This document shows, one piece after another, positions 51,746-62,670 of a stretch of 64,000 bases of DNA. Source of the stretch: Lachancea kluyveri NRRL Y-12651 (lineage: Eukaryota; Ascomycota; Saccharomycetes; Saccharomycetales; Saccharomycetaceae); the NCBI GenBank assembly GCA_000149225.2, contig CM000690.1, positions 930,001 through 994,000 on the forward strand, given 5' to 3'. Under the pieces are notes generated by a model. The model was not told the origin of the DNA. It was given only the letters and a program-made list of their open reading frames with translations, and searched no databases. The translations under genes and the position numbers were made by a program. The stretch's first letter is position 1; every line of letters begins with the position of its first letter.

Positions 51746-52948
51746 ATGATTACAATTAACTTCAAAGATTTTAAAAAGGAAAAGTTGCCACTAGAGTTGG
51801 ATCCAACCTCTACTGTGTTGCAAGCCAAACAACAATTGGCCTCTACCAAGAGCTGCGATGAGGACCAAATCAAATTAATCTTTTCTGGTAAAGTTTTACA
51901 GGATGGGAAGACTTTAGAAGAGTGCAAATTGAAGGATGGTGACCAAGTGATTTTCATGATTTCTAAGAAAAGGTCTACCGCTACGAAAACTACAGAAGCT
52001 CCAGTTTCAAATGCTGCTGCTGAAATCACCTCTTCAAACACTCCTGAACCTGTCGCAGCTGCTGCTCCTGCTGCCAATGCTGCTGCCGCCGATGCTGCTT
52101 CTGTGAGTGGAAACGCACCAGCTGCTAGCACAAGTGAAAATGGCAATGCTAGCGACACCGGTTTCGTCACCGGATCTGAACGTAACGAAACTGTTCAAAG
52201 AATCATGGAAATGGGATACGAAAGGGAACAAGTAGAGCGTGCATTAAGAGCTGCTTTCAACAATCCTGATAGAGCGGTTGAATATCTATTGATGGGTATC
52301 CCAGAACATTTTCAACAGTCTCAACAACAACAACAACAACAACAACAAGCACACCAAGCGGACCCCCAGGAAGCCGCTCAGCAGTCTGCAGAAACAGCCG
52401 GGCAATCGGCTAACGAAGAAACCACACACGAAGATGATCTATTTGCTCAAGCTGCAGCCTCCTCTGATGGACGTGGTGCTGGTGGAGCCGCCAGTACTCG
52501 TACCCCAGGCACCATTGGTTTAACGATGGAAGATCTGTTAGCTCTAAGACAGGTTATCACCGGCAATCCAGAGGCCTTACCACCATTGTTGGAAAGTTTG
52601 AGTACCAGATATCCTGAACTACGTGAGCAGATAATGAGTAACCCAGAAGTTTTCATCTCCATGTTGTTGGAGGCCGTTGGTGGCACTCTACCAGAGGGAT
52701 TGGGTGAAGGCGATCTACCTGAGGAATTGATGGCTGATGCTGGTGACGATGGTGCCGTCGCTTCTCTAGAAGGTGGTGAGGAACAACAAGGTTTCCAAGG
52801 CATTCAACTGACTTCCCAAGATGAAGAAGCCATTTCTAGATTATGTGAATTGGGATTTGAACGTGCCATAGTGGTCCAAGTTTACTTTGCATGCGATAAG
52901 AATGAAGAAATTGCCGCCAACATGTTGTTCAGCGATTATGCCGATTAA
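51746..52948 (+). CDS. RAD23: RAD23, ubiquitin-receptor and nucleotide-excision-repair protein
   Basis: The protein has 400 aa (S. cerevisiae 398) from MITINFKDF. It opens with a ubiquitin-like domain (about 1-76; [17 protein letters not shown]), then an Ala/Ser/Thr-rich linker. The first UBA domain ([17 protein letters not shown]...YLLMGIP) is followed by a Gln-rich linker with about ten consecutive glutamines. A Rad4/XPC-binding STI1-type helix bundle comes next ([19 protein letters not shown]) and then the second UBA ([18 protein letters not shown]). The UBL binds the proteasome, the UBAs bind ubiquitin chains, and the middle domain stabilises Rad4. The gene is convergent with UTR4, 83 bases apart. 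Confidence 0.97.
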   Translation: MITINFKDFKKEKLPLELDPTSTVLQAKQQLASTKSCDEDQIKLIFSGKVLQDGKTLEECKLKDGDQVIFMISKKRSTATKTTEAPVSNAAAEITSSNTPEPVAAAAPAANAAAADAASVSGNAPAASTSENGNASDTGFVTGSERNETVQRIMEMGYEREQVERALRAAFNNPDRAVEYLLMGIPEHFQQSQQQQQQQQQAHQADPQEAAQQSAETAGQSANEETTHEDDLFAQAAASSDGRGAGGAASTRTPGTIGLTMEDLLALRQVITGNPEALPPLLESLSTRYPELREQIMSNPEVFISMLLEAVGGTLPEGLGEGDLPEELMADAGDDGAVASLEGGEEQQGFQGIQLTSQDEEAISRLCELGFERAIVVQVYFACDKNEEIAANMLFSDYAD

Positions 52949-53031
52949 AAGAGGAAAAAAAAAAGGAGTGATTGTATCCTAGTTTTGTATATATAGTAAT
53001 GTTACATTAATTATGTTTCTTTTTCCATTTG

Positions 53032-53718
53032 TCACAAGTTTCCAAAGTCTGACACCGATTCATAGCTCTGCAAATCCTGCACTGGATAGTTTCCGGGCCT
53101 GAGCACTAGCTTTGTAACAATACCAAGGCTCCTTGCAGCGTCCAGTTCCAACGGATTGTCACTCAAGAACAGCACTTTCCCCGGCACGGAGTCAAGCTTG
53201 ATGACCTTCAAGATGTTTGCATACGACTGGGCTTCGGTCTTTCTGCCTGACGTGGTTATATCAAAGTACCCACTGATGTACGCATTGAGATCGGTACTGC
53301 CGCTGCCAGCTTTGTCATCTACAAACCCGAACAACAGTTTTTGAGCCTGCACAGAACCACTGGAATATATGTAAACCCTGGGTGCATTTCCTTTGATGAA
53401 GTCAATCGCATCACTATACACGGGAGCTTTGATCTCACCGGATTCGTAGCCCTGTTTCCAAACAAGACCTTGCAGTTGCTTCAGGACCGGATCTTTGATA
53501 TCTCTCTCGACAATATCCACGATATAGGACTCCAATTGAGAACCATCGCAGGGAAATAGCGACAACAGATGAGTGAATTGCGAGGACGTGGCAGAGTTCC
53601 GGAAGTCACGGCATAGTTCTGGAACTTTGGACAAGAAATAAGGGAACAGCTTATCCTTCACAAAGGAAATAGGACACACAGTGCCTTCTATATCGAGGAT
53701 AATTGCCGCGTAGTTCAT
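53032..53718 (-). CDS. UTR4: UTR4, enolase-phosphatase E1 of the methionine salvage pathway
   Basis: The protein has 228 aa (S. cerevisiae 227). It is a HAD-family phosphatase: ILDIEGTVCPISFVKDKLFPYF opens it with the nucleophile Asp9 and Glu11, YIYSSGSVQAQKLLFG is motif II, and LFLSDNPLELDAA is motif III. The enzyme both enolises and dephosphorylates 2,3-diketo-5-methylthiopentyl-1-phosphate, recycling methylthioadenosine to methionine. The gene diverges from the cytochrome c gene. Confidence 0.96.
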   Translation of the reverse strand: MNYAAIILDIEGTVCPISFVKDKLFPYFLSKVPELCRDFRNSATSSQFTHLLSLFPCDGSQLESYIVDIVERDIKDPVLKQLQGLVWKQGYESGEIKAPVYSDAIDFIKGNAPRVYIYSSGSVQAQKLLFGFVDDKAGSGSTDLNAYISGYFDITTSGRKTEAQSYANILKVIKLDSVPGKVLFLSDNPLELDAARSLGIVTKLVLRPGNYPVQDLQSYESVSDFGNL

Positions 53719-53996
53719 TCTTTCGTATATCCCTAGTACTCTATGAGCGAAATTATGGTGGCGTAAACGCTCACCTGCATCCCATGACGATCAAGGGATC
53801 CATGCATTCTTCTCTCTCTTTTTTTTTCTCGAGAAAAAAAAAAGAGAAAACGGAGACTCTTAGACCACGTGACCACATAGAACCCACGACTTTAACCCAC
53901 TACCGGGGTTATCGGCTAGTGTGCATCACTACCAACGTTAAAAAATTGTCCGACACCCTGACACCACTGTATGCGCCCCACTCCTATTGTAGCCAG

Positions 53997-54003
53997 CCAA
54001 TCA
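53997..54003 (-). promoter_or_regulatory. HAP2/3/4/5 (CCAAT) site upstream of cytochrome c
   Basis: The + strand reads CCAATCA, whose complement TGATTGG fits the HAP consensus TNATTGG. It lies about 230 bases from the ATG, comparable to the UAS2 arrangement of S. cerevisiae CYC1. Activity is inferred. Confidence 0.6.
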
Positions 54004-54127
54004 TGTTGCTGGAAAAAAAACTTGCCACGCATCTCTTTGCGAAGATGTCAAGGGCAGTCCCACGCCAGCTTCACTGACGCCTGTGGGCTCGCAGAAGCCG
54101 ATGTTTCCGTCAGGATAATAGTTGCGG

Positions 54128-54134
54128 TATAAAA
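54128..54134 (+). promoter_or_regulatory. TATA box of the cytochrome c gene
   Basis: TATAAAA lies about 97 bases upstream of the ATG, followed by a pyrimidine-rich stretch and a CAA-rich leader, the usual layout of a highly expressed yeast gene. Confidence 0.65.
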
Positions 54135-54230
54135 AAGAAGAGGTGTTGTTAGTCCTCTCTTTTCTTTCCTTCCTTCTTGTTTAAGTCCTAACAACAACTA
54201 AAACTACTAATACCAACAAAATCTCAAGAA

Positions 54231-54563
54231 ATGCCAGCTCCATATAAGAAGGGTTCCGAAAAAAAGGGTGCTACTCTATTCAAGACCAGATGTTTGCAAT
54301 GCCACACTGTCGAAAAAGGTGGTCCACACAAGGTCGGTCCAAACTTGCACGGTGTCTTTGGCCGTAGCTCTGGTCAAGCTGAAGGTTACTCTTACACCGA
54401 TGCCAACATCAAGAAGAACGTCACATGGTCTGAACAAACCATGTCTGACTACTTGGAAAACCCAAAGAAGTACATTCCAGGTACCAAGATGGCCTTTGGT
54501 GGTTTGAAGAAGGAAAAGGACAGAAACGATTTGATTACCTACATGTTGAAGGCTTGTAAATAA
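54231..54563 (+). CDS. CYC1: Cytochrome c
   Basis: The protein has 110 aa (S. cerevisiae iso-1 is 109, iso-2 is 113). CLQCH (C21, C24, H25) binds heme covalently, and Met86 in PGTKMAFGG is the sixth ligand. It ends [10 protein letters not shown], keeping the penultimate cysteine of iso-1. It carries electrons from complex III to complex IV in the intermembrane space. This is the single counterpart of the duplicated pair CYC1 (YJR048W) and CYC7 (YEL039C). RIP1, its electron-transfer partner through cytochrome c1, is in the same window, and both have HAP-type sites. Confidence 0.98.
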   Translation: MPAPYKKGSEKKGATLFKTRCLQCHTVEKGGPHKVGPNLHGVFGRSSGQAEGYSYTDANIKKNVTWSEQTMSDYLENPKKYIPGTKMAFGGLKKEKDRNDLITYMLKACK

Positions 54564-55013
54564 ACAGCTCCTTCCTCGCATTAACGGATGTTTATGACTT
54601 ATTTATTTATTACTATTCTTTCTCCTAACGAAAACTGTATAGATCATATTCCTTGTTGGAATAGAAAGCAAAAGTATCATGTCTATAGTACTTATTAAAA
54701 GAATAAAAAAAGAAAAAAAAAGTATAAAACGGTAATAGAGGTTGTCGGAGAGGCCTTTGTCTCGAAGCCTTTGGCCGCAACGTTTCAGGTTTTTGTCCCG
54801 GGTTCATCCTTCCTTCCGCCGGAAAAATCAGCATTGTGCGGATCTTGGGAAAGGAAGATAGATGGCATGTCCCGTCCGGACCCTTCGAGACTCAAACTGA
54901 AAGCTGTGCTAAACGTCTTTACGTAATAAGTAAAATATAAAAAAAAACAAGGGGGGAAAATATCACAATACATATTCTTACACACGTCCTTCACGCATCC
55001 TCGGTACTCCTGT
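54564..55013. other. Convergent intergenic region, CYC1-UTR2
   Basis: 450 bases with AT-rich processing signals near CYC1 and an A-rich run near 54706-54722. No gene is seen. Confidence 0.5.
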
Positions 55014-56465
55014 CTAGTACACCATACCGGCTAAGACACCGAGCAACGCAATACACCATTTCATTACATTGTCATTGCTTCCGGAAATCATGAAATGTGA
55101 TCCTGCAGCTATGTTTGTGCTGCTGGCAGCACCGTTACCTGCAGTACCACCTCCAGAAGTCTTGATGTTCTGGACAAATCCAGTTTGTTGCTCCGGACTT
55201 AAAGAAGCAGTGCTGCTTGTAGTTGCTGCCTTTGGAATTCCGACTGGCGCACCACCTTCGGTGGTGGTACTGGTACTAGAGTCACTTCCGCGACCGGTGG
55301 CGCTACTACCTCCCTTGCTAGTGCTAGTGCTAGTGCTGCTGCTGCTGCTTTTTTTTGATGAAGAGCTTGTGCTGCTTTTGCTGTCGGAGGATTCAGTACT
55401 CGAACTGACCTTGGAACTGGAAGAGGATTTTTTATCATTGTCATCCAATCCGGATCCATCGCTTGATGCCAATACAGTGTTGTTGTTGCCTATTACAACA
55501 CTGTCCTGCAACCAATGACGGTCTGCGACGTAAGAATAAGACTTGTTGCCTGAAATCTTGGTGTCTTTTGGTGGGTCGTAGCATGTCACGTTGATATCGT
55601 GTAAGAACATGTAGTAGTAACCGGGGTCCTTTAAATCGTCCGCATCCCAATTGATTAATCCACCAGCCCATGCAATGGTACCGGGAGGATTTGCTGCATC
55701 ACCACCTGGCCATAATGAAATTTGCACTCTTGCTGGAGTTTGTGGGAAATCGTAAGAATCAGTGGTCTCGTTGTAAGTCTGATTCTTAAACAGGGTTCTA
55801 CCAGCAACCCCGTCCACAGACCAAGTGACGTGGTCTTCGTGCCAGTCAACCTCGTAGGTGTGGTAATTTTCAAAAGTGTCAGAGGCACTGATGTTCTTGG
55901 AATTAGTGTAGTTCAAAGTACCTTGGAAATAGTAGTTAGTTTGAACTGTTTTTAGATCGGCACCGACGTATTCGAAATCGATTTCATCTTGAACAGAAGA
56001 GAATAAGATAAACGCAGTAACCACACCACCCAAATGAGAAGACTTCAACTTAGCACTGACTTTACCATACCAGATGTATCTGGTGGAAGAAATCACAGTA
56101 CCAGCGGTATTCTTTGGCATAGCCAAAATTAATGCGTCGTCATCTTTATCGTCATAATCAAGGGTATAACCTTCATATATCCAGTCCGAATCCTCGGCAT
56201 CACCCAGATACTCCGACATCTTACCTAGTTTAGAGGAATAGTTTTTAAAGCTGGTGGAAGAGTCCTTGCACATTGGCATCGGCATACAGGCCTTGATGTT
56301 GTATGAAAAGGCTGGATTGCAGCCACCCAAACAATAGGAACCCGAACCACATTCCCCATATTGAGAGCAACATGGCTTATCCTGAGGGCACGACTGGGAG
56401 GAGTTACAGTAAACTGCCGCGTTGACAGCGCCTGCAGCGAGCAACAATAGGAAAGCTATCAACAT
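55014..56465 (-). CDS. UTR2: UTR2 (CRH2), cell-wall chitin-glucan transglycosylase
   Basis: The protein has 483 aa (S. cerevisiae 467). A signal peptide (about 1-16) is followed by a cysteine-rich chitin-binding CBM18-like domain (CPQDKPCCSQYGECGSGSYC, residues 26-45) and a GH16 domain with the catalytic DEIDFE (160-165; Glu161 nucleophile, Glu165 acid/base). A long Ser/Thr-rich stalk and a hydrophobic C terminus (CIALLGVLAGMVY) complete a GPI-anchored wall protein. It links chitin to beta-1,6- and beta-1,3-glucan at bud necks and the lateral wall. Confidence 0.96.
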   Translation of the reverse strand: MLIAFLLLLAAGAVNAAVYCNSSQSCPQDKPCCSQYGECGSGSYCLGGCNPAFSYNIKACMPMPMCKDSSTSFKNYSSKLGKMSEYLGDAEDSDWIYEGYTLDYDDKDDDALILAMPKNTAGTVISSTRYIWYGKVSAKLKSSHLGGVVTAFILFSSVQDEIDFEYVGADLKTVQTNYYFQGTLNYTNSKNISASDTFENYHTYEVDWHEDHVTWSVDGVAGRTLFKNQTYNETTDSYDFPQTPARVQISLWPGGDAANPPGTIAWAGGLINWDADDLKDPGYYYMFLHDINVTCYDPPKDTKISGNKSYSYVADRHWLQDSVVIGNNNTVLASSDGSGLDDNDKKSSSSSKVSSSTESSDSKSSTSSSSKKSSSSSTSTSTSKGGSSATGRGSDSSTSTTTEGGAPVGIPKAATTSSTASLSPEQQTGFVQNIKTSGGGTAGNGAASSTNIAAGSHFMISGSNDNVMKWCIALLGVLAGMVY

Positions 56466-56826
56466 AATGCTTTTTGCCTTAATAGTGTTAGTAGCAAGCT
56501 GTTATTTCTTTGTCCTGTACAGCAAAGAAAGAAGGAAAAATAAGAGAGGCGGAAGCAAAAGGGTATAAACGAGAAGATTGTTTCAAACAGGTTTGGTAGA
56601 AAATAAGTTGGAAATTTGATTTTATATTATCAGTTCCCCCACTCAGTCATCCAAAGGCGATCCGACAAATCTTTCGAATTCAAAACACCACGAAAAAAAA
56701 TTTTTTTTTCCGGTTATGATTCCGCATCGCTTCTTTCTTTCTTTTTTATCCGTTTTCCGTTTAAGGTATTTATCTTTTTCCCGAAAGGGGTAATAAACGT
56801 GGACAGTGACATACAAGAACTATAGT
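56466..56826. other. UTR2 promoter and UTR1 3' region
   Basis: 361 bases with a mirror-like AAAAAAAATTTTTTTTT block near 56694-56710. No gene is supported. Confidence 0.5.
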
Positions 56827-58500
56827 TTATAGAGTAAAATCAGCCTGTGGGCCTGTTTCTGACATCCTGCGCAAATGTTCAAGCTGCTTGGGCTCCAGTT
56901 GCCTTGATGGCTCCTCGTAATCGTCTTCCTCTTCCTCTTCCGTCTTATCAAAATCTGTATCGGCTTCGTCCTCGTCCTCGTCCTCATCTTCGTCGTCATA
57001 ATGGCCTCCATGCTCCTTTCCAACACGACGGCCAGTGTCACTCTCATATTTCTCTTGGTTCTTTTGCGATAACATGTGCGCAAAGGACTTTTGAGGTTCT
57101 CTGACATTCCAATTCAATGTCCTGCTAATACTGTCGATGAATTCGGTAGAGCTCGATTCCAGGGTAGGGAACGAGTATGGGCTGGCAACGATTGTGATGT
57201 AATCGCCCTTGTGTAACTCGAGGCGATTTTTACCATCGAATGCAGCCCATGCAGTTGCCCTAGATCTCATTGGCACTTTCACTCTCAAAACCATGCTGTC
57301 TGGCAAGATGATTGGTCTGAAACTTAAAGTGTGAGGACAGATTGGAGTTACCGCAATGGCATTGACACTAGGGTAAACTAGAGAGCCACCAGCACTTAGA
57401 GAGTATGCAGTAGACCCCGTTGGTGTTGCGATAATTATACCATCGGCCTGGGCAACCGTTAACAACGAGTTGTCTCCAAATAGCTCTAGCATAGAAATGA
57501 ACGGGCATGGACCTCTATCTATGGTCAACTCGTTCAAAACGTGGTGTTCACTAACCAATTCGAATTTTCTTTTACCGCCGTCTTTGTTTTCCATTTCCGC
57601 CTTTGTAAACTTTCTCCTCCTATAGACTTTGCAGCACAATCTCATTCTCATTTTTGTTTTTATCTTGTTCTTCAAGACTCGGTGCAATTCTGTCCTGAAG
57701 TTTTCGTACTGAAAGTTTGTCAAAAAGCCTAAAGAGCCCAATGCGAATGACATAACGGGCGGGACGTTCTTTTGGAAAATTGAAGAAACGTACAACACGG
57801 TACCGTCACCCCCTAAAGTTATGATCAAATCGAAAAAGGAGTCATGATCCTGAATGAACTTTGTATCCCAGTACTTTATCTTATGGGAGCTACACTGGCT
57901 ATCTTTATAAAGCGCAGAGGCATTAAATTTGTCGGAGTGTTCTAAATTGGCATCGACATAAAGGTCTATTGTCGGATAGTTCACCAATATCCATTCGACA
58001 AGCTCTCTAGTTAAGTAAATTAAAGAGCTATCCTGTTTTTTGGTAACAATCATCAATTTCTCCACTTCTAGATCAACTTTTGTGTTAGAAATATCCTTGG
58101 ATAGCAACCGAACACCGTGTGCGGTGGAAGAGAGCTGGGCATGTGACTTGACTTTCTTGACGTCGTCACTGCTTGTGGACAATTTTCTAAACATCTCTTC
58201 AGCAGGGCTTACAGTGTTTGTGTCATCGCCATCAACAACGACACTATAATCATCCGCACCAACCATCCTGGTGTTTGTGGGAGAAATAGAACTATCTGCC
58301 AATAACCCGTTATTTCTGTTTAGATTTTCAGAGCTCAAAGAAGGCATCCTTGAGCGCTGAGCTGTCCTGTTGTTCTGATAGTTGTTCTGGTAGTTGTTCA
58401 GGTCCATTACAGTGGGGATGGGGCTTCGAGCGCGAAGCGTGGACACAGTTGACGCTGAAGAGGACGTGCTAGATTCTCTCCGTATCTCTCTATTGTTCAT
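56827..58500 (-). CDS. UTR1: UTR1, NAD/NADH kinase
   Basis: The protein has 557 aa (S. cerevisiae Utr1 530). A Ser-rich N-terminal extension of about 120 residues precedes the kinase domain. GGDGT at 230-234 (ITLGGDGTVLY) is the catalytic NAD-kinase motif, and TPTGSTAYSLSAGGSLV follows as the second conserved block. An acidic C-terminal tail (DEDEDEDE, EEEEEDDYEE) follows the domain. It makes NADP from NAD and ATP in the cytosol. It is the single counterpart of the S. cerevisiae pair UTR1 (YJR049C) and YEF1 (YEL041W). Confidence 0.96.
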   Translation of the reverse strand: MNNREIRRESSTSSSASTVSTLRARSPIPTVMDLNNYQNNYQNNRTAQRSRMPSLSSENLNRNNGLLADSSISPTNTRMVGADDYSVVVDGDDTNTVSPAEEMFRKLSTSSDDVKKVKSHAQLSSTAHGVRLLSKDISNTKVDLEVEKLMIVTKKQDSSLIYLTRELVEWILVNYPTIDLYVDANLEHSDKFNASALYKDSQCSSHKIKYWDTKFIQDHDSFFDLIITLGGDGTVLYVSSIFQKNVPPVMSFALGSLGFLTNFQYENFRTELHRVLKNKIKTKMRMRLCCKVYRRRKFTKAEMENKDGGKRKFELVSEHHVLNELTIDRGPCPFISMLELFGDNSLLTVAQADGIIIATPTGSTAYSLSAGGSLVYPSVNAIAVTPICPHTLSFRPIILPDSMVLRVKVPMRSRATAWAAFDGKNRLELHKGDYITIVASPYSFPTLESSSTEFIDSISRTLNWNVREPQKSFAHMLSQKNQEKYESDTGRRVGKEHGGHYDDEDEDEDEDEADTDFDKTEEEEEDDYEEPSRQLEPKQLEHLRRMSETGPQADFTL

Positions 58501-59059
58501 TTTATCTTAGATTGTATGACAAAGAAAAGTATTCTGGCAGCAATCTCTGTTTATGTTCCGTTGTGAAAAGACGAACTTGATCAACGTTTTAATGCCAGTT
58601 GTGGAACCGTCTATTCTTCTATCTTCAGTATATCTCTAATAGCCAAAACTGAAAAGCAAAACCAAAGTGTTGAAAAAAAATTGGTCTTAGTAAGTAGCCT
58701 GGGTGTGTCAAGTTTATAGTTTCTTTTTTAATAGATAGAGAACGTTCTGTTTCCCTTGGATAACGAAGGCAACAGCAGTTGACACCCCCGCGACCCAAAA
58801 AAAAAAAAAAGTTTGCATCGGTCCTTCTACACGATAGTATGTTGATGCCAAGTTACCAATGCTAAGACCCTGATATAAAAAATATGAACTTTGAGGTGCA
58901 CAAAGTTACCATACTCGTGTCTGGGATACCTTCCCAGTGTACGCTTTGTGTGTTTTTGCTTTTTTTCTTTTAATTATGGTAAAGGCCCTGAAGTTTCCCT
59001 GTAATTTATGAATAGTTTGCATGCCAAGAATTAATAATACATATCTATATCCTTGTTAT
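58501..59059. other. UTR1 promoter and GDA1 3' region
   Basis: 559 bases, AT-rich, with a 16-A run at 58796-58811. No gene or RNA was recognised. Confidence 0.5.
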
Positions 59060-60694
59060 CTATTGTGTCTGCTCCACTTTACATTCCCAGGTGTCGGCTT
59101 TCAATAACGGTAAAGAGGCACCTAGACACCAGCCCAATTCATTATTTGCAATCTTTTCAGCGGTTCTTAATTCTCTATACAACGGAATGTCGTAACCTGT
59201 GTGTAACAGTGAAACTTGGAAAGACAAGTCCAAACACCACTGTGGCTCCTTAGTTAGCTTCTCGATGGAGCCATCGATTCCGCTGAAAACACTCTTCCAA
59301 ACATCCTCACCGTTGCAGACCATCCTAGCTAAGTCCGCTAGCTCCCTTAGAGTGAAAGACGATGGCATACCTAGTGGTTGAGTTCTATCATAGAAATAGG
59401 AGAAGATGTACAAGTCATTCGTCTCCTTGAAAGTATGAACTAGTGATGGCTGATGGATACCGTTAAAGGAACATGGAGGGACATCACACTTGGCGTCCTT
59501 GTTTAAAATGCTGTCTGCTAAAAATCTGCATTGGGCTCCTGCTGGCTCTGATGGCCCGTTGAAATTAACAGTGTATTCTTTACCGCTGTCTAACTTGATC
59601 TTTTCTTCCTTTGCGGTCATACCAGGTGGCAAACATGGGGAAGTTAGTTCGTGGACGGCGGCGGTGTTGCTCTCTAAAATTTCTCCGTTCTTGATGGCGT
59701 TTTTCAGTAGTAAAGAGTTGATTTTGTTTCTCCCCTGCATCAACCCATAGCCCAAATGTGAGAATTGGTATAGATCATAATTTTGGCCGCCAAAGTTCAA
59801 CTCATACTTATGTTCTCCCTCGACCATTCTTTCATTTGGTGAGAAACTTGGTTCAAAGACGATCTGTGTAGACCCACCGCCTAAATCGAACACTGCGCTT
59901 GTTGGCAGTTTGTTACCAGAGCCGATGTTACCTAATAAATAATTAGTTGTAATCCAAGCGTAAACACCTTCGTCGTTACCGCTCATAATACTGACACCAT
60001 CACCTTTGACAACAGGGAACGGGTAGTCCTTTTCCAAGTGCTCACGAACAGCATTTAGAATTTTTTCTGACTTACTATCGCCCAACAATCTGAGACCAGC
60101 AGTCGCCTTGACAGCAACTGGAGTACAGCCCTTTCTATCTGCCGGGACCACTTTTAGGGCACGTTCTAATAACGGATCTAGTGACTTGGCACCACTTTCT
60201 GAGTCGTTGGCATAGGATGATAGACCAGGTTTCAACATTTCAAAGGTCTCTTCGACTAGAATTGGTGGCTGCGTACAGACGTCGAACTCATAAATGTGAA
60301 CACGAGAACCAGTCGAACCAGCATCGATCATAACAACATACTGATGAGGCTTATCGCACTTGCCAGAAGAATATTTGGGGATGGAGGGTGAATCACCCTT
60401 CTTGGCGTCACCAGTAGTTGGTGGCAGTTTTTCATCGAGTTGTTGCTTCACAGCGTCAGCAACTTCAGGATTACCCTTCTGGGTAGCTTCGTTATCAATA
60501 TAGCCGGGACTAGAATTTATAGGTAGAGAGTTGTAACCTTCTGGGCCTGTTGGCTTGGTTATGCTTGGTGAACTAATCCTAGAAACATCAAGCGAGGAGG
60601 ACGAGGATCTTAGCAACAAGATCAACATCATAGCGGAAAAAGCACCGATCAGGAAGCGGTAGCTACGCACAAGTGAGCCTATACGTCCAGCCAT
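59060..60694 (-). CDS. GDA1: GDA1, Golgi guanosine diphosphatase
   Basis: The protein has 544 aa (S. cerevisiae 518). It is a type II membrane protein with an anchor at about residues 12-28 and a luminal GDA1/CD39 nucleotidase domain. The apyrase-conserved regions appear in order: [43 protein letters not shown] and [15 protein letters not shown]. It cleaves GDP, released by Golgi mannosyltransferases, to GMP for exchange against cytosolic GDP-mannose. Functionally it supports Anp1-type enzymes, but the 8 kb between them carries unrelated genes. Confidence 0.97.
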   Translation of the reverse strand: MAGRIGSLVRSYRFLIGAFSAMMLILLLRSSSSSLDVSRISSPSITKPTGPEGYNSLPINSSPGYIDNEATQKGNPEVADAVKQQLDEKLPPTTGDAKKGDSPSIPKYSSGKCDKPHQYVVMIDAGSTGSRVHIYEFDVCTQPPILVEETFEMLKPGLSSYANDSESGAKSLDPLLERALKVVPADRKGCTPVAVKATAGLRLLGDSKSEKILNAVREHLEKDYPFPVVKGDGVSIMSGNDEGVYAWITTNYLLGNIGSGNKLPTSAVFDLGGGSTQIVFEPSFSPNERMVEGEHKYELNFGGQNYDLYQFSHLGYGLMQGRNKINSLLLKNAIKNGEILESNTAAVHELTSPCLPPGMTAKEEKIKLDSGKEYTVNFNGPSEPAGAQCRFLADSILNKDAKCDVPPCSFNGIHQPSLVHTFKETNDLYIFSYFYDRTQPLGMPSSFTLRELADLARMVCNGEDVWKSVFSGIDGSIEKLTKEPQWCLDLSFQVSLLHTGYDIPLYRELRTAEKIANNELGWCLGASLPLLKADTWECKVEQTQ

Positions 60695-61017
60695 TTTTCG
60701 GTGAAGTCTTGGATTTGGATTGTTGTCGAACGCAGAGAAAAAAGACTAGTTTAAGCAAAACAATCGCATACGTGTTTAGGATTTTTGAAACCTCGAAGAA
60801 AACCCATTTAAAAAATAAAAATAAAAAAAAAAAAAAAAAAAAAGAAAAGAGAATACGCGTTTCATCTCAGACGATATATATGGCTGTGTCACGTGATATA
60901 TAATGATATGTGTGTGTGTCAGTATAAAAGTGTGTAGTCATGACAAGACATTTTTTTTTCTAAATATCGTTAACGTAAGTTATAAAAGTGTTTGGTTTAA
61001 AAAGGAAAAGGGTGATA
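60695..61017. other. GDA1 promoter and invertase 3' region
   Basis: 323 bases with a long A-rich run near 60810-60848, a CACGTG near 60890 and a short TG/GT run near 60909-60919. No gene is seen. Confidence 0.5.
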
Positions 61018-62670
61018 TCAGTATTTTAAGCTTAGCTGTTGGACTTTAAAGTCCAAAACTTCGTAGACATTGTCAACGCTAGTGGTGATGTCAACTTCAC
61101 CAATGAAGTTACCTTCAGTGAAGAAGAAAGTGTTGGTGGATACAGCAACACCATCATTGAAGTACAATTCTAGAATGTTTCTGTCTGCAACACCATAAAC
61201 TTTGTAGACAGGTTCACCAGAACTCAAGGTATCCAATGGTTGGAGGTTAACAGACATTTTGTCAGTAAAGAATGGGTTTTCGTCAACAAATTTAACGGAA
61301 GAATGACCTCTGTCAATAAAGAAAGCAGCAGCGTTATTTTCGAAACCTATTCTCAAGTATTCCTCGGGGTCAGAAGCACCTCTTAGATACAAAGAAAGAT
61401 CAGGAGAGTCAGCAGCACCCAGACCAGTAGAGTTGACCTTCCATGTCAGAGTAAATTCTAACAGGCCAGTTGCACCACTACTCATGTTAAATGAAAGCGA
61501 TTCGTCCTTGCCTAAACTGATGTTGGTTTTGTGATGGAATGTACCATTGTTATTTAGGCTCTTATGGTCCAAAATTGGTACACTGTTCAAGTTCAATTGG
61601 GTAGATTCGGGGTTTGGCTGAAATTCTTGCAAGGTAAAGTTTCTCACCAAGGACATAGAGCTTCTCCATGGGTTGGTGGGCACGTGAGCGCTATACTGCC
61701 AGTTGGAAGCCCATGCGACACCTAAAACATCATCGTTTGGAGTTGAGGAAAAGGCTTGGAAAGCATAATAGTCTTTGCCGAAATCCAACAAGTTGGTTTG
61801 GTTGGTGTCAGGAACGAATTGCTTACCGTCAAAGTCTCCTACAAAGTACTGGGTAAAGGAGCCACCTAGAGGACCGCCTGGGTTGATGGATAGGAACATA
61901 ACCCATTTTTCGTTAGCCTTGCTGTCTGCTGAGTCAGTGCTGTTCGAATTATCGTCTGATTGCCTGACAATTGGAACTTTGGCCAGACCTGGACACTCGT
62001 ATTGATAACCTAAAAGACCGTGGTGGGAGAAATTGGAGTACAACTCCCATTTCTTCAAATCTTCGGAGCCAAAGATTTGGATTTTGTATTCCTGAGACTT
62101 GGCAAGCACCATAATCCAGCGTTCGGATTCTGTATGCCAGAAGACCTTAGGGTCTCTAAATTGAGTGGAGTTGACGTCTAACACAGGGTTACCTTCATAC
62201 TTGGTAAAAGTGTAACCACCATCGAAAGAGTAGGCCAGATATTGAGTTTCTGATTCTGGAGTGTTGTAAGTGTAAATGGCAACAATTCTCTGGTCTTCAG
62301 GGATGCTTTCGTTAAAGAAGTTGGAGGTGTTATTGTGATCGACCACGATGCTACCAGAATAGGCGCCTGCGTCATCCTCATCAGGAGAAATAGCGACACC
62401 ATGGTCAGTCCAAGTGGTCAGGTCCTTGGAAGTAGCATGGCCCCAGTACAGTGGGGTCCCCCAAACAGTATCGTTAGGGTTGTACTGGTAGTACATATGC
62501 CAAACCTCAGCATGCTTGTCATAAAACAATCCGTTAGGATCGTTCATCCAGCCCTTTTCTGGAGTGTAGTGAGCCAAGGGCCTATTGATTGAGTTTTCAG
62601 AAGAAGACGAATCTGCAAACACCGTAGAGGCAGACACGAGAGTGGCTGTCAACAGATTACGGAATTTCAT
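61018..62670 (-). CDS. SUC2: Secreted invertase (beta-fructofuranosidase), GH32
   Basis: The protein has 550 aa (S. cerevisiae Suc2 532). A signal peptide of about 19 residues ([14 protein letters not shown]) is followed by a GH32 domain. Asp44 in WMNDPNG is the nucleophile, FRDPK (171-175) contributes the transition-state stabiliser Asp173, and Glu225 in YECPG is the acid/base. A C-terminal beta-sandwich follows, and many NxS/T sequons indicate heavy N-glycosylation. It splits sucrose outside the cell and may act on inulin-type fructans. It lies between GDA1 and ISY1, where S. cerevisiae has no SUC gene; SUC genes there are subtelomeric. Assignment as invertase rather than inulinase rests on similarity to Suc2. 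Confidence 0.95.
   Translation of the reverse strand: MKFRNLLTATLVSASTVFADSSSSENSINRPLAHYTPEKGWMNDPNGLFYDKHAEVWHMYYQYNPNDTVWGTPLYWGHATSKDLTTWTDHGVAISPDEDDAGAYSGSIVVDHNNTSNFFNESIPEDQRIVAIYTYNTPESETQYLAYSFDGGYTFTKYEGNPVLDVNSTQFRDPKVFWHTESERWIMVLAKSQEYKIQIFGSEDLKKWELYSNFSHHGLLGYQYECPGLAKVPIVRQSDDNSNSTDSADSKANEKWVMFLSINPGGPLGGSFTQYFVGDFDGKQFVPDTNQTNLLDFGKDYYAFQAFSSTPNDDVLGVAWASNWQYSAHVPTNPWRSSMSLVRNFTLQEFQPNPESTQLNLNSVPILDHKSLNNNGTFHHKTNISLGKDESLSFNMSSGATGLLEFTLTWKVNSTGLGAADSPDLSLYLRGASDPEEYLRIGFENNAAAFFIDRGHSSVKFVDENPFFTDKMSVNLQPLDTLSSGEPVYKVYGVADRNILELYFNDGVAVSTNTFFFTEGNFIGEVDITTSVDNVYEVLDFKVQQLSLKY

Larger units (their letters stand above)
53719..54230. other. Divergent promoter region, UTR4-CYC1
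   Basis: 512 bases with an A-run near 53835-53843, a CACGTG (53865-53870) that could serve UTR4 as a Cbf1-type sulfur-metabolism site, the HAP-type site and the cytochrome c TATA box. Confidence 0.5.
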
